A stretch of 64,000 nt of DNA, taken from Actinoplanes sp. NBRC 103695. GTDB lineage: Bacteria > Actinomycetota > Actinomycetes > Mycobacteriales > Micromonosporaceae. The stretch's first letter is position 1. Every line of letters starts with the position of its first letter. The stretch covers positions 62,001 through 126,000 of the forward strand of contig NZ_BSTL01000017.1 in NCBI RefSeq assembly GCF_030269485.1. The letters run 5' to 3'. The notes under the pieces are model-generated. The model saw only the letters and a program-made list of their open reading frames with translations, was not told where the DNA came from and searched no databases. Below, in pieces: positions 19,832 through 29,200 of this stretch. Position numbers and translations under genes: made by a program.

Positions 19832-20596
19832 TCAGATGTCCCGTCTGGCGGTGGATAAGCCGCCGACCACCAGGGCTGCGGCGGCCCACGCGGCGGTGAC
19901 GCCGAGGCCGGCCCATGGACTCAGGGGCAGGCTGTCGAGGTCCGTCGTCGCCTGGACGGTGAGGCCGGCGCTCATCGGCGCGGTCCGCTCGAGCAGGCGT
20001 TGCCAGTGCGGGTCGCCGATCGCCTGGGCGAGGATGGGCAGCAGGTAGAGCAGGGCGAGGACGACCCCGATGCTGGTTGCGGAGTCGCGCAGGACGGCGG
20101 CGACGCCGAGGGCGAGCAGGGCGATCAGGGTCAGGTAGAGGATCGACCCGGTGGTGGCGCGCAGGACCGGGCCGTCGGACAAGGCGGGGGCCGGGGCCGG
20201 GAAGCCGCGGCGGTGCAGGATGAGCCTTCCGGCCAGCAGCGAGCCGAGGACCGCGGCGGTTGCGGCGACGGCGACCGCGCCGGTGAGGGTGACCGCCTTG
20301 GCCGTGAGGACGGTGGCCCGGCGCGGGATCGCGGTCAGGGTGGTGCGGAACATGCCCGAGCTGAACTCGCCGCTGACCACGAGCACGCCCAGGATGGCGG
20401 CGAGCGCCTGGCCGAGTTGGACGCCGAGCAGGCCGGTCCTGGCCGGGTCGCCGCCGCAGCCGGAGGGCCCGCAGGTGACCACCGAGGTCGCCACGGCGCT
20501 CAGGGCCACCGTCGCCGCGATCATGCCGAGCAGCAGCCAGGCGGGGGCGGCGACGGTTCGCAGCTTTGTCCATTCGGCGTGCAGGGCCGACCTCAT
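19832..20596 (-). CDS. ABC transporter permease, ABC-2 type
   Basis: The 254-residue protein has the six-helix layout of ABC-2 permeases. It begins MRSALHAEWTKLRTVAAPAW, typical of actinobacterial proteins of this kind, and has VVSGEFSSGMFRTTLTAIPRR between helices 2 and 3. It is the last gene of a three-gene operon (ATPase 22032, permease 20593, this gene), and its ATG overlaps the preceding stop (ATGA at 20593-20596). It probably forms a heterodimer with the larger permease upstream to export a peptide, lipid or drug. No substrate can be named. Its 3' end faces the repeat element that ends at 19790. Confidence 0.85.
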   Translation of the reverse strand: MRSALHAEWTKLRTVAAPAWLLLGMIAATVALSAVATSVVTCGPSGCGGDPARTGLLGVQLGQALAAILGVLVVSGEFSSGMFRTTLTAIPRRATVLTAKAVTLTGAVAVAATAAVLGSLLAGRLILHRRGFPAPAPALSDGPVLRATTGSILYLTLIALLALGVAAVLRDSATSIGVVLALLYLLPILAQAIGDPHWQRLLERTAPMSAGLTVQATTDLDSLPLSPWAGLGVTAAWAAAALVVGGLSTARRDI

Positions 20597-22035
20597 GCGT
20601 CTCTCCGGTGGAGGACGACCGCGGCCACGGCCAGGCCGGCGACCGCGTAGGCGGCCAGGACGGCCAGGCCGGCCCACGGCGCCAGCGGGTAGTAGCTGTT
20701 GTAGGGCGTGTAGTGGCTGGCGACCTGCGGATACTGCACCAGCGTCTGTTGGACGGCGAAGGCGGCGGCCGGTGTCACGCGAGTCAGCCAGATCGCCACG
20801 CCGGCGGGCATGAACGGGTTGGCGACCAGGAGGTACGGCAGGACCATGGCCACGATGACGGTGGTGACCGCGCCCGCGCTGCTTCGGAGGACGGCGCCGA
20901 TCGACAGGGCCAGGATGGCGGCGACGGCGAGCAGCGCCCCGGTGCCGAGCGCCACCCGGAGCGGGGACGGCACCGGGAAGATGAACACGCCGTTGGCCTG
21001 GGCGAGCCGTATTCCCAGCGGCGCCGCGACGGCCGTCCCCGCCACGCCCGCGACGAACGTGACGCATCCCAGCACGAGCGCCTTGGCCAGCAGCACCTGG
21101 CTTCGCCCCGGGGCGGCGGCCAGGGTGACGTGGATCAGCTTCGTCCGGTACTCCGAGGTGATGGACAGCGCCGCCACGACGATCACCGCGATCAGTGCGG
21201 CGAACGTACCGGTGAGGATGTTGTCCAGGGCACCGCCGGTCGGCAGGGAGTCGCGCACGGCCGGCGCTATGTCGCCGGCGCCGGTCACCTGGAATCCGCC
21301 GCCCGGCTCGGTGAACGAACCGGACGTGTTCTCGGGATAGCCGGCGAAGGTCGGGGACTCGGCACCCACGTGTTCGCCGGCCCAGGCGCCTGCTGTCCAG
21401 CGGCCTCGGGTCCGCAGATTCTCGAACGCGGCGGTGGACACGCTGCCGCGCGTGCCCAGGCCGACGACATCCTGCGGGGACGCGACGAACAGCCCGCCGA
21501 GAGCGGCCGGTCCGAGCTTCACCCGTACGGTGCCGACCTTGGTCCAGCGGGTGCCGTCGGCGGAGGCGGATCCGGTGATCTCGTCGCCGGCACGGTCCAG
21601 CCTCAGCCAGCGGACAGCCGGGCCGGCCGTGTCATTGACGTAGTTGTCCTGCATCCGCACGCCGTGGCTGCTGGTGACCATGATCGCCGCGTAGGCGGAT
21701 CCCTGCCGGGTGTTCTGTTTCAGGATGAGCCCGGCCTTCGCCCACGGCACGACGCCGGGCCGCAGGTCTCCGATGCCGGCGGGGACGCTGGTCGTGAGGG
21801 CCGGGACGGAGACGGTGATGCTGCCGTCGCCGGCCAGCGACCGGTGCACGAAGTAGAAGCTGTCGGTGACCGGCCCACCATCCGGGCCGGTCGGGACGGG
21901 TGGCGCACCCTTCTGATCGCTGCTCACACCGGCGAGCAGGGCGACCAGCACCAGCAGGAGCCCGGCCGTCACGACGCCGGTCACCCAGCCCGGAACCGTC
22001 CGGAACTTGGTCCATTCCGCGCGCAGCAACTTCAT
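20593..22035 (-). CDS. ABC transporter permease with large extracellular insert
   Basis: The 480-residue protein starts MKLLRAEWTKFRTVPGWVTG, an ABC-2 permease opening with a first helix, but then has a ~210-residue non-membrane insert (about 40-250) before the remaining helices (VIVVAALSITSEYRTKLIHVTLAAAP onward). The insert reads like a concanavalin/DUF1349-type beta sandwich (VHRSLAGDGSITVSV, WAKAGLILKQN, SAYAAIMVTSSHGVRMQ, RWLRLDRAGDEITGSASADG), a fold often used to bind glycans, and lies outside the cell. It overlaps the ATPase stop and the next permease start by four bases each. The insert could recognise the substrate or anchor the exporter to the cell wall; that is inference. Confidence 0.82.
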   Translation of the reverse strand: MKLLRAEWTKFRTVPGWVTGVVTAGLLLVLVALLAGVSSDQKGAPPVPTGPDGGPVTDSFYFVHRSLAGDGSITVSVPALTTSVPAGIGDLRPGVVPWAKAGLILKQNTRQGSAYAAIMVTSSHGVRMQDNYVNDTAGPAVRWLRLDRAGDEITGSASADGTRWTKVGTVRVKLGPAALGGLFVASPQDVVGLGTRGSVSTAAFENLRTRGRWTAGAWAGEHVGAESPTFAGYPENTSGSFTEPGGGFQVTGAGDIAPAVRDSLPTGGALDNILTGTFAALIAVIVVAALSITSEYRTKLIHVTLAAAPGRSQVLLAKALVLGCVTFVAGVAGTAVAAPLGIRLAQANGVFIFPVPSPLRVALGTGALLAVAAILALSIGAVLRSSAGAVTTVIVAMVLPYLLVANPFMPAGVAIWLTRVTPAAAFAVQQTLVQYPQVASHYTPYNSYYPLAPWAGLAVLAAYAVAGLAVAAVVLHRRDA

Positions 22036-22766
22036 CGCGGCGTCCGGAATTCGACGGCCTCGCGGGTCAGCTCCAGGTAGACGTCCTCGAGGCTGGCGCG
22101 GTCACCGAGCAGCTCGGCCACGCCGGCGTCGGCGATGGTCCGGCCACGCCCGGCGACGACGAGATGATCCGCGATGTGCTGCACCTCGCTCATCAGGTGG
22201 CTGGACACCAGGACGGCGCGGCCCTCGGCGGCGAGCGACCGCAGCAGGCCGCGCATCCAGATGATGCCGTCCGGGTCCATGCCGTTGAACGGCTCGTCGA
22301 GCATCACGATCGGCGGATCGCCCAGCAGGGCCGCGGCGATCCCGAGCCGCTGGCGCATGCCGAGGGAGTAGCCGCCGGCCTTTCGCCGGGCCGCCGGGGT
22401 CAGGCCGGCCAGCTCGATCACCTCGTCCACCCGCCGGGCCGGCAGTCCCTGCGAATGCGCCAGCCAGAGCAGGTGGTTGCGGGCGCTCCGGCCGGGGTGC
22501 GGCGCCGCCGCGTCCAGCAGCGAACCGAGGTGGGTCAGCGGGTGCCGGAGACCGCGGTACGGCTTGCCGCCGACGAGCGCGGTGCCCGCCTCGACCGAGG
22601 TCAGGCCCAGGATCGCCCGCATGGTGGTGGACTTCCCGGCCCCGTTCGGCCCGACGAAGCCGGTCACCACGCCGGGGCGGACGGTGAAGGACATGCCGTC
22701 GAGGGCCAGGGTGGCGCCGTACCGTTTGCGCAGCCCGGCGACGACGACGGTCGCTGATGAACTCAT
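22032..22766 (-). CDS. ABC transporter ATP-binding protein
   Basis: The 244-residue ATPase has Walker A (GPNGAGKSTTM), a signature region YSLGMRQRLGIA, Walker B (PIVMLDEPFNGMDPDG) and the H-loop (VLVSSHLMSE). It powers the two permeases encoded downstream, forming an exporter of the BcrA/DrrA type. The start MSSSATVVV at 22766 is chosen because the family domain begins directly after it; the open frame upstream extends into the divergent promoter. It is divergent from the response regulator at 22886, so the two-component system probably controls this exporter, a common arrangement for drug or cell-envelope stress exporters. Confidence 0.9.
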   Translation of the reverse strand: MSSSATVVVAGLRKRYGATLALDGMSFTVRPGVVTGFVGPNGAGKSTTMRAILGLTSVEAGTALVGGKPYRGLRHPLTHLGSLLDAAAPHPGRSARNHLLWLAHSQGLPARRVDEVIELAGLTPAARRKAGGYSLGMRQRLGIAAALLGDPPIVMLDEPFNGMDPDGIIWMRGLLRSLAAEGRAVLVSSHLMSEVQHIADHLVVAGRGRTIADAGVAELLGDRASLEDVYLELTREAVEFRTPR

Positions 22767-22885
22767 GCCGACGATTTGTACGCGGCACCCGGTTCCAGCA
22801 CGGTCGCAGCGGTTGCGACCCGGCTGCGACCGGGGAACTGGCATCGTGGGCGCATGGTGCCCGACGAGATTCGAAAAGCGCGGCG

Positions 22886-23548
22886 GTGAGGGTCCTGGTC
22901 GTCGAGGACTTCGAGGTCCTCGCCCGCTCCATCGGTACCGGGCTGCGCCGCGAGGGCATGGCCGTCGATGTCGTGCTGGACGGGACCGACGCCCTCGACC
23001 GGCTGGCCGTCACCCGCTACGAGGTGGTGATCCTCGACCGCGACCTGCCCGGCGTGCACGGCGACGAGATCTGCCGCCGGCTCGTCGGCGACCGCTCCGA
23101 CGTCCGGGTGCTGATGCTGACCGCGGCCGGCGCCATCGAGGACCGGGTGGACGGGCTCAGCCTCGGCGCGGACGACTACCTGCCCAAGCCGTTCGCCTTC
23201 GCCGAGCTGGTCGCCCGGGTCCGGGCCCTGGCACGCCGGGCCACCCCGCCGCTTCCGCCCACCCTTTCCTGCGGGGACATCACCCTGGATCCGGCTCGCC
23301 GGGTGGCGTCCCGCGCCGGTCGGCGTCTCGAGCTCAGCCCGAAGGAGTTCGCGCTCCTGGAGTGTCTGCTGGGGTCGCCCGGCCAGGTCCGGTCCGCCGA
23401 GGAACTGCTCGAACGGGTGTGGGACGAGGCGGCCGACCCGTTCACGTCCGCGGTCAAGCACACCATGCACCGGTTGCGGGGAAAGCTCGGCGACCCGCCG
23501 GTGATCGAGACCGTCCGCGAGGGCGGCTACCGGATCGGGCCGTCGTGA
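22886..23548 (+). CDS. OmpR/PhoB-type response regulator
   Basis: The 220-residue protein has a receiver domain (VRVLVVEDFEVLARSIG; phospho-Asp in VVILDRDLPG near residue 51; KPF near 99) and a C-terminal winged-helix DNA-binding domain (ELSPKEFALLECLLGSPGQVRSAEEL ... VKHTMHRLRGKLG ... IETVREGGYRI). GTG 22886 is the start because the receiver begins there. It overlaps the histidine kinase gene by four bases (GTGA). It lies divergent from the ABC exporter operon, 119 bp away, which is its most likely target. Confidence 0.92.
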   Translation: MRVLVVEDFEVLARSIGTGLRREGMAVDVVLDGTDALDRLAVTRYEVVILDRDLPGVHGDEICRRLVGDRSDVRVLMLTAAGAIEDRVDGLSLGADDYLPKPFAFAELVARVRALARRATPPLPPTLSCGDITLDPARRVASRAGRRLELSPKEFALLECLLGSPGQVRSAEELLERVWDEAADPFTSAVKHTMHRLRGKLGDPPVIETVREGGYRIGPS

Positions 23549-24639
23549 CCGGCGCCCGGCCGCTCACCGGACGGTCTTTGCAGACGAGGCTCGCGCTGTC
23601 CTACGCCGCGGGCATCTTCGCGGCGGGGATCGTGGTGCTCGCCGTCGCGACCGTTCCGCTGGCCGGTCTCCAGTCGACCGTTCCCGTCGACAGCCAGGTT
23701 CCGGCCACGATCACCGGTGCCGGCAACGGGATCGGCCCGCGCCAGATCCTGATCGGCTCGGCCGCCGCGATCGCCGTCCTGATCCCGGTCGCGCTGGTCG
23801 CCGGCTGGTTCGTCGCCGGTCGCTTCCTGCGGCCGTTGCGGGCCATCACCGCGACCGCCACCGCCATCTCGGCCGGCAGCCTCCACCACCGGCTCAACCT
23901 CGGCGGACCCGCCGACGAGCTGACCGAGCTGGGCGGCATCCTCGACGACCTCTTCGCCCGGCTGCAGGCGTCGTTCGACGCGCAGCGGCACTTCGTCGCC
24001 AACGTCTCGCACGAGCTGCGTACGCCCCTCGCCGGCCAGCGCACCCTCCTCGAGGTCGCCCTCGCCGACCCGGACGCCGACGCCGCGGCCCTGCGCTCGG
24101 CCTGCGCGGAGGCCCTGGCCCTCGGCGGCCACCAGGAACGGCTCGTCCAGGCGCTGCTGGCCCTGGCCACGAGCGAGCGGGGCGTCACCCGCCGCGACCC
24201 GGTCGACCTCGCCGACGTCGTCCGGCAGGTGCTCGTCACCCGCCGCGCCCAGGCAACCGGCGTCGACCTGACCGACGTCCTGGCGCCCGCGGTGACGGCA
24301 GGCGACCCGAGACTGATCGAGAGCCTCGTCGCCAACCTCGTCGACAACGCGCTCCGCCACAACCGCCCGGAGGGGCACGTCAAGATCACCACCCAGATCT
24401 TGGGTACGCAGCCCGTCCTCACCGTCGCCAACAGCGGCCCGGTCGTCCCCGCCGACGAGATCGAGCGCCTCTACCAGCCGTTCCAGCGCCTGGCCCCCGA
24501 CCGGCACAGCCGCGGCGACGGCTACGGGCTCGGCCTGGCCATCGTCAGCGCCGTCGCCCGGGCGCACCACGCGACCCTCACCACCACCGCCCGCGCCGAA
24601 GGCGGCCTGACCGTCACCGTCCGGTGGCCGGGGCGCTGA
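23545..24639 (+). CDS. sensor histidine kinase
   Basis: The 364-residue protein has two membrane helices (~17-38 and ~70-92) with a short outer loop, a HAMP linker, the phospho-acceptor region FVANVSHELRTPLAGQRTLLE (His near 152) and an ATPase domain with N-box LVANLVDNALRHN and G-box GDGYGLGLAIVSAVARAHH. It signals to the response regulator encoded just before it. The small outer loop (about 30 residues) suggests sensing within the membrane or through the partner exporter rather than of a large ligand. The start is GTG 23545, overlapping the regulator's stop. Confidence 0.92.
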   Translation: MTGARPLTGRSLQTRLALSYAAGIFAAGIVVLAVATVPLAGLQSTVPVDSQVPATITGAGNGIGPRQILIGSAAAIAVLIPVALVAGWFVAGRFLRPLRAITATATAISAGSLHHRLNLGGPADELTELGGILDDLFARLQASFDAQRHFVANVSHELRTPLAGQRTLLEVALADPDADAAALRSACAEALALGGHQERLVQALLALATSERGVTRRDPVDLADVVRQVLVTRRAQATGVDLTDVLAPAVTAGDPRLIESLVANLVDNALRHNRPEGHVKITTQILGTQPVLTVANSGPVVPADEIERLYQPFQRLAPDRHSRGDGYGLGLAIVSAVARAHHATLTTTARAEGGLTVTVRWPGR

Positions 24640-24887
24640 GTCACGCGTCCGTCGCGTCGGCGGGCCGTCGTCCACAGAGGAATACGTCGCCTGCGGAGGT
24701 GCGCGACGGCACGAGATCCACATCCAGGAGGAGCGCGGCGAGACGGGCGCCGGAACGCGGCCGTGCCGGGCGTCTCGGTGAGCGAGGCCGGTCGTGCGTG
24801 GCCGTGCCGGGCGTCTCGGTGAGCGAGGCCGTTCGTGCGTGGCCGTCGCGTGCCGTGGTGACCCGCGACGGCGAGAGGTCGTGACTG
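24640..24887. repeat. intergenic with 41-bp tandem duplication
   Basis: Between the convergent histidine kinase and LysM protein genes, two 41-bp copies beginning GGCCGTGCCGGGCGTCTCGG lie head to tail (24759-24799, 24800-24840) and differ at one base. The rest holds no gene that I can recognise. It is one of five repeat-filled convergent junctions in the window. Confidence 0.75.
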
Positions 24888-26246
24888 TCAGCGCGCGGAG
24901 GGTGCGTGCTCCGCCCGGGTGTAGACCGTGATGCCGAGGGCGCCGGTGTCGAGGCGGCCGTCCGGGTGGGCCGTGAAACGCCAGCGGTCCTGGCGGGTCT
25001 GGCCCAGCACGATCACGACCCAGGCGGCGTCGGGGCGGTTGACCAGGGCCTGGACCCGCTCCATGTCGCGGGTGCCGGGGGCCGAGCCGAGGATCAGCAC
25101 GCCCAGGGCGCCCGCGTCGCCGGGGCGGTGGACGCCGCGGAGGGCGTACGCGTTGTCGGTCTGCTCGCCCTCGGCCGCGGCCAGCGCGTCGCGGATGCCG
25201 CCGACCGCGGTGAGGCGGTCGCCGCCGACCCGGGTGCGGACGTCGCCGGTGACCACCTGGACCCGGTCCGACCAGGGGCTGCTGATGAGTTCCTCGGCCC
25301 AGGCGCCGACCACGTCGCGGGAGGCCGGGTTGTCGCCGCCGACGCTGATCACGCCGGTGCTCTGGCCCAGGTCGATGAGCTCGCGGGTGCCGCCGGCCGT
25401 ACCCAGGGTGACCAGGCGCGGGCACGGGCTGGGCACCTCACCGGCGGCGGGCAGCGCCTGCAGGTCGCGCAGCGCGGCCACCCAGTTGCGGCCGTTGTCG
25501 GTGGCCTCCCACGGCTCGACCGGGTCGCCGTCGGGGGCGGCCAGCCGCAGCACGATCCGGCTCTCGTCGAGGGACACGCCGTAGATCGCCGGCACCGGGC
25601 GGCCGGCCGTGGCGGCGGTGGTGACCAGCACGCGCAGCGCGCGGTCGATGGTCCAGGCGGCGGCCGTGTCGAAGCTGCGGCTGGGCGAGGTCGCGGTGGC
25701 GGCGGCGGTTGCCGAGGGAGCGGACCGGCGGCGGCGGAGCAGGAAGAACACGGCCGCGGTCACGATCAGCACGCCGAGGACGATCAGCCCGACCAGGAGG
25801 ACCGGGAAGCCCTTGTCGGCGGCCGGAGCGGCAGCCGCGGGAGAGGTGGCGGGTGCGGTGAAGGCCGGGTCATTGGCAGCCGGGGGCGCCGCGGGCGCGG
25901 AGGGGATGGGGCCGGTCTCCACGCCGTCGCCCTCGGCGTCGTCGGGCAGGACCAGGATCCAGCCGGGCTCGATCACCGCCGGGTCGCTCACCGTCTTGCC
26001 GTCCGCCTGCACGCGGCCCTTGTTGAGCTCGAAGATCTCGGCGTGGCGGTCGCCGTCGCCGAGGAAGCGCTCGGCGATCTCGTACAGGAACTCGGGTTGC
26101 CCATTGTAGGCGGGCTGCACCTTGTACCACTTCGGATCGTCACGCTGTGCGACTGCCGGTGCGGGACCGGTAGTCATCGCGATCAAGAGGGCGGCCATGA
26201 GCACGGCGGCCCCGCGAAGGACACGTCGAGGAGAGATCGTCAGCAC
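24888..26246 (-). CDS. LysM-like single-span membrane protein of the type VII locus (paralogue 1)
   Basis: The 452-residue protein has a signal peptide (VLRGAAVLMAALLIAMTTGPAPAVAQ), then a LysM-like domain (WYKVQPAYNGQPEFLYEIAERFLGDGDRHAEIFELNKG ... DPAVIEPGWILVLPDD), an Ala/Pro linker, one membrane helix (VLLVGLIVLGVLIVTAAVFFLL, ~165-187) and a ~260-residue cytoplasmic domain. LysM domains bind peptidoglycan, so it could tie the secretion machine to the wall. It has a close paralogue at 35984 at the other end of the locus. GTG 26246 is the likely start, 43 bp from the divergent EssC-like ATPase gene. The cytoplasmic domain is shared with LysM regulator-type proteins of actinomycetes but has no known activity. 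Confidence 0.78.
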   Translation of the reverse strand: MLTISPRRVLRGAAVLMAALLIAMTTGPAPAVAQRDDPKWYKVQPAYNGQPEFLYEIAERFLGDGDRHAEIFELNKGRVQADGKTVSDPAVIEPGWILVLPDDAEGDGVETGPIPSAPAAPPAANDPAFTAPATSPAAAAPAADKGFPVLLVGLIVLGVLIVTAAVFFLLRRRRSAPSATAAATATSPSRSFDTAAAWTIDRALRVLVTTAATAGRPVPAIYGVSLDESRIVLRLAAPDGDPVEPWEATDNGRNWVAALRDLQALPAAGEVPSPCPRLVTLGTAGGTRELIDLGQSTGVISVGGDNPASRDVVGAWAEELISSPWSDRVQVVTGDVRTRVGGDRLTAVGGIRDALAAAEGEQTDNAYALRGVHRPGDAGALGVLILGSAPGTRDMERVQALVNRPDAAWVVIVLGQTRQDRWRFTAHPDGRLDTGALGITVYTRAEHAPSAR

Positions 26247-26289
26247 GTCCGCGAGGATACATTCACGTGCTGCGATACCGTGCAGCACT

Positions 26290-29200
26290 GTGCAGCTCTT
26301 CCTGACGATCGTGGATCCTCGTACCAGCGATGCCGCCGACACGGTGCTCACTGCGGACAGTGAGACCACCGTGGAAAATCTCGGTTACGTAGCGCAACGG
26401 CTACTGCGTGACGCTGAGCGGCGTACCGGAAATCACACCCTCTATGCCGGCGGCAAACCGCTCGACCCGAACCTCTCGCTGGCCGCCTCGGACATCCGCG
26501 ACGGCGCGGTCCTCGGCCTGGACGGGCCGGTCGCCTGGCCGCCGCCGGAGCAGGCGGGGCTGTACGAGGTGCGGATCGTCGGCGGACCGGCGATCGGCGG
26601 CTTCGCGCGGCTCGGCGCCGGCCTCGGCGACCTGGGCAGCGACCGCGGCTGCTGGGTGAGCGTGCCGGACGCGTCGATCCCGCCGGTCGCCGCCTCGATC
26701 AGTGTGGACGTGCAGGGCCGCTGCCACCTGGAGCCCGCGCAGGGCGCCACCGTGGAACTGGACGGCGAGGAGGTCACCGACCGCGTCGAGTGGCGCCCCG
26801 GCCAGCTGCTGAGGATGAACGGCTCGCTGCTGGAACTGGCCGCGTACACCCGGCCGGACGCCGCGCTGGAGCCCTCCGCCGACGGCGCCGGCCTGGACTA
26901 CAACCGGCCGCCGCGGATCCGGCTGCCCCGCCGGCAGACCCGGTTCCGGCTGCCGTCGCCGCCGAAGGAGCCGCCGCGCAGCCCGGTGCCGTGGCTGGTC
27001 GCGCTGATTCCGCTGGTCGGCGCGCTGGCGCTGATGCTGATCACCGGCAACAAGACGATGCTGCTGCTGGCGCTGCTCAGCCCACTGTCGATGATGGGCA
27101 ACCACTGGTTCTCCCGGCGGCAGGGCAAGCGCTCGCACACCGACCTGCGCCGGGAGTACGCCGAGCACAAGGACCGGATCGAACGCGAGGCGCGGGAGGC
27201 GCTGGAGGTCGAGAAGGCCGAGCGGCGCGAGGTCTGCCCAGACCCGGCGCACATCGCGGTGATCGCCACCGGGCCGCGCCGCCGGCTGTGGGAGCGCCGC
27301 CGCCGCGACGAGGACCACCTGCTGCTGCGGGTGGGCGGCGGCGACCTGCCGGCCGAGGTGGCGCTGGACGACCCTGAGCAGGACGAACACCGGCGCACGG
27401 TGCACTGGACCATCCCGGACGTACCCGTCGCCTTGTCCTTGCGCGACTACGGCGTGATCGGTTTCGCGGGGCCGGGGGACAGCGCCCGCGCCCTCGGTGG
27501 CTGGGCGGTGCTGCAGGCCGCGGTGCTGCACAGCCCGATCGACGTGCAGATCACCGTGCTCACCGACGCCGCGGGCCGGGCCGGCTGGGACTGGCTGCGC
27601 TGGCTGCCGCACGCCCGCTCGAACAACCCGTCGGGCCCGGCGGTGCTGATCGGCATGGACGCCGACTCGGTCAGCCGCCGCGTCGCCACCCTGCTGGAGA
27701 TGATCGACCAGCGGTCGGCGGTGCGCAAGGAGACCGGGTCGGCCGGCTTCCGCGAACCCGACATGGTGGTGGTCCTGGACGGGTCGCGCCGGTTGCGCTC
27801 GCTGCCCGGGGTGGTCCAGCTGCTGCGCGACGGTCCGGCAGTCGGGGTGTACGCGATCTGCCTCGACACCGACGACCGGTTGCTGCCCGCCGAGTGCCAG
27901 GCGGTGGCCGCGCTGGAGGGCACCGGGCTGCGCATCTCCCGCACCGGCGCGGAGGAACTGGCCGGGGTACGCCCGGACCTGCCGTCGGCGGCCTGGTGCG
28001 CGCGGGTGGCCCGCTCACTCACCCCGATCCGGGACGTCAGCGACGACGAGGACGACGCCGCGCTGCCCAGCTCCAGCCGCCTGCTGGACGTGCTGGCCCT
28101 GGACCCGCCGCGGGCGGACGACATCGTGGCCCGCTGGTCGATGCGCGGCGCCAGCACGGCGGCCGTGGTCGGCGAGTCGTTCGACGGCCCGTTCGAGATC
28201 GACCTGCGGCGGGACGGCCCGCACGGCCTGATCGCGGGCACCACCGGCTCCGGCAAGTCCGAGCTGCTGCAGACCATCGTGGCCACCCTCGCGGTGGCGA
28301 ACCGGCCGGACGCGATGACGTTCGTGCTGGTCGACTACAAGGGCGGCAGCGCGTTCGGTGACTGTGTGCGACTGCCGCACACCGTCGGCATGGTCACCGA
28401 TCTGGACGAGCACCTGGTCCGCCGGGCGCTCGAATCGCTCTCCGCCGAGCTCCGGCGCCGCGAGCACGTGCTGGCCGCGGCGTCCGCGAAGGACATCGAG
28501 GACTACACAAGAGTGTCCGCCCGTACGCCGGGAAGTGTCTCTTTGCCCCGGCTTCTGATCGTCATCGACGAGTTCGCGTCGATGGCCCGCGAGCTGCCCG
28601 ACTTCGTCACCGGTCTGGTGAACATCGCGCAGCGCGGCCGGTCGCTCGGCATCCACCTGCTGCTGGCGACCCAGCGGCCGAGCGGCGTGGTGTCGCCGGA
28701 GATCCGGGCGAACACCAACCTGCGCATCGCGTTGCGGGTCACCGACGCCTCGGAGAGCCAGGACGTGCTGGACGCGTCCGACGCCGCCCGGATCTCGAAG
28801 ACCACACCGGGCCGGGCGTACGTGCGGCTGGGCCCGTCCTCGCTGGTGCCGTTCCAGGCCGGCCGGGTCGGTGGCCGCCGGCCGGGCGCCGCCGGGGTGC
28901 AGACCGCGCCGCCGGACCTGCGGGTGCTCGACTGGGCGGACCTGGCCCGGCCGATCGAGGTGGCCCGCGCGGCCGGTGGAGGCGAGCAGGACGAGGTCAC
29001 CGACCTCCAGGTGCTGGTCGAGGCGCTGCGGGAGGCGTCGGCCGCGGCGGGCGTACCGGAGCAGCACAGCCCGTGGCTGCCCGCCCTGCCGTCCGCGGTG
29101 ATCCTGGCGGATCTCTCGCCGGGAAACGGTGCCCCCTACGGCATCGACGACCTGCCCGCCCAGCAGGCGCAGCGGACCGCGACGATCGAGCTGGAGAGCT

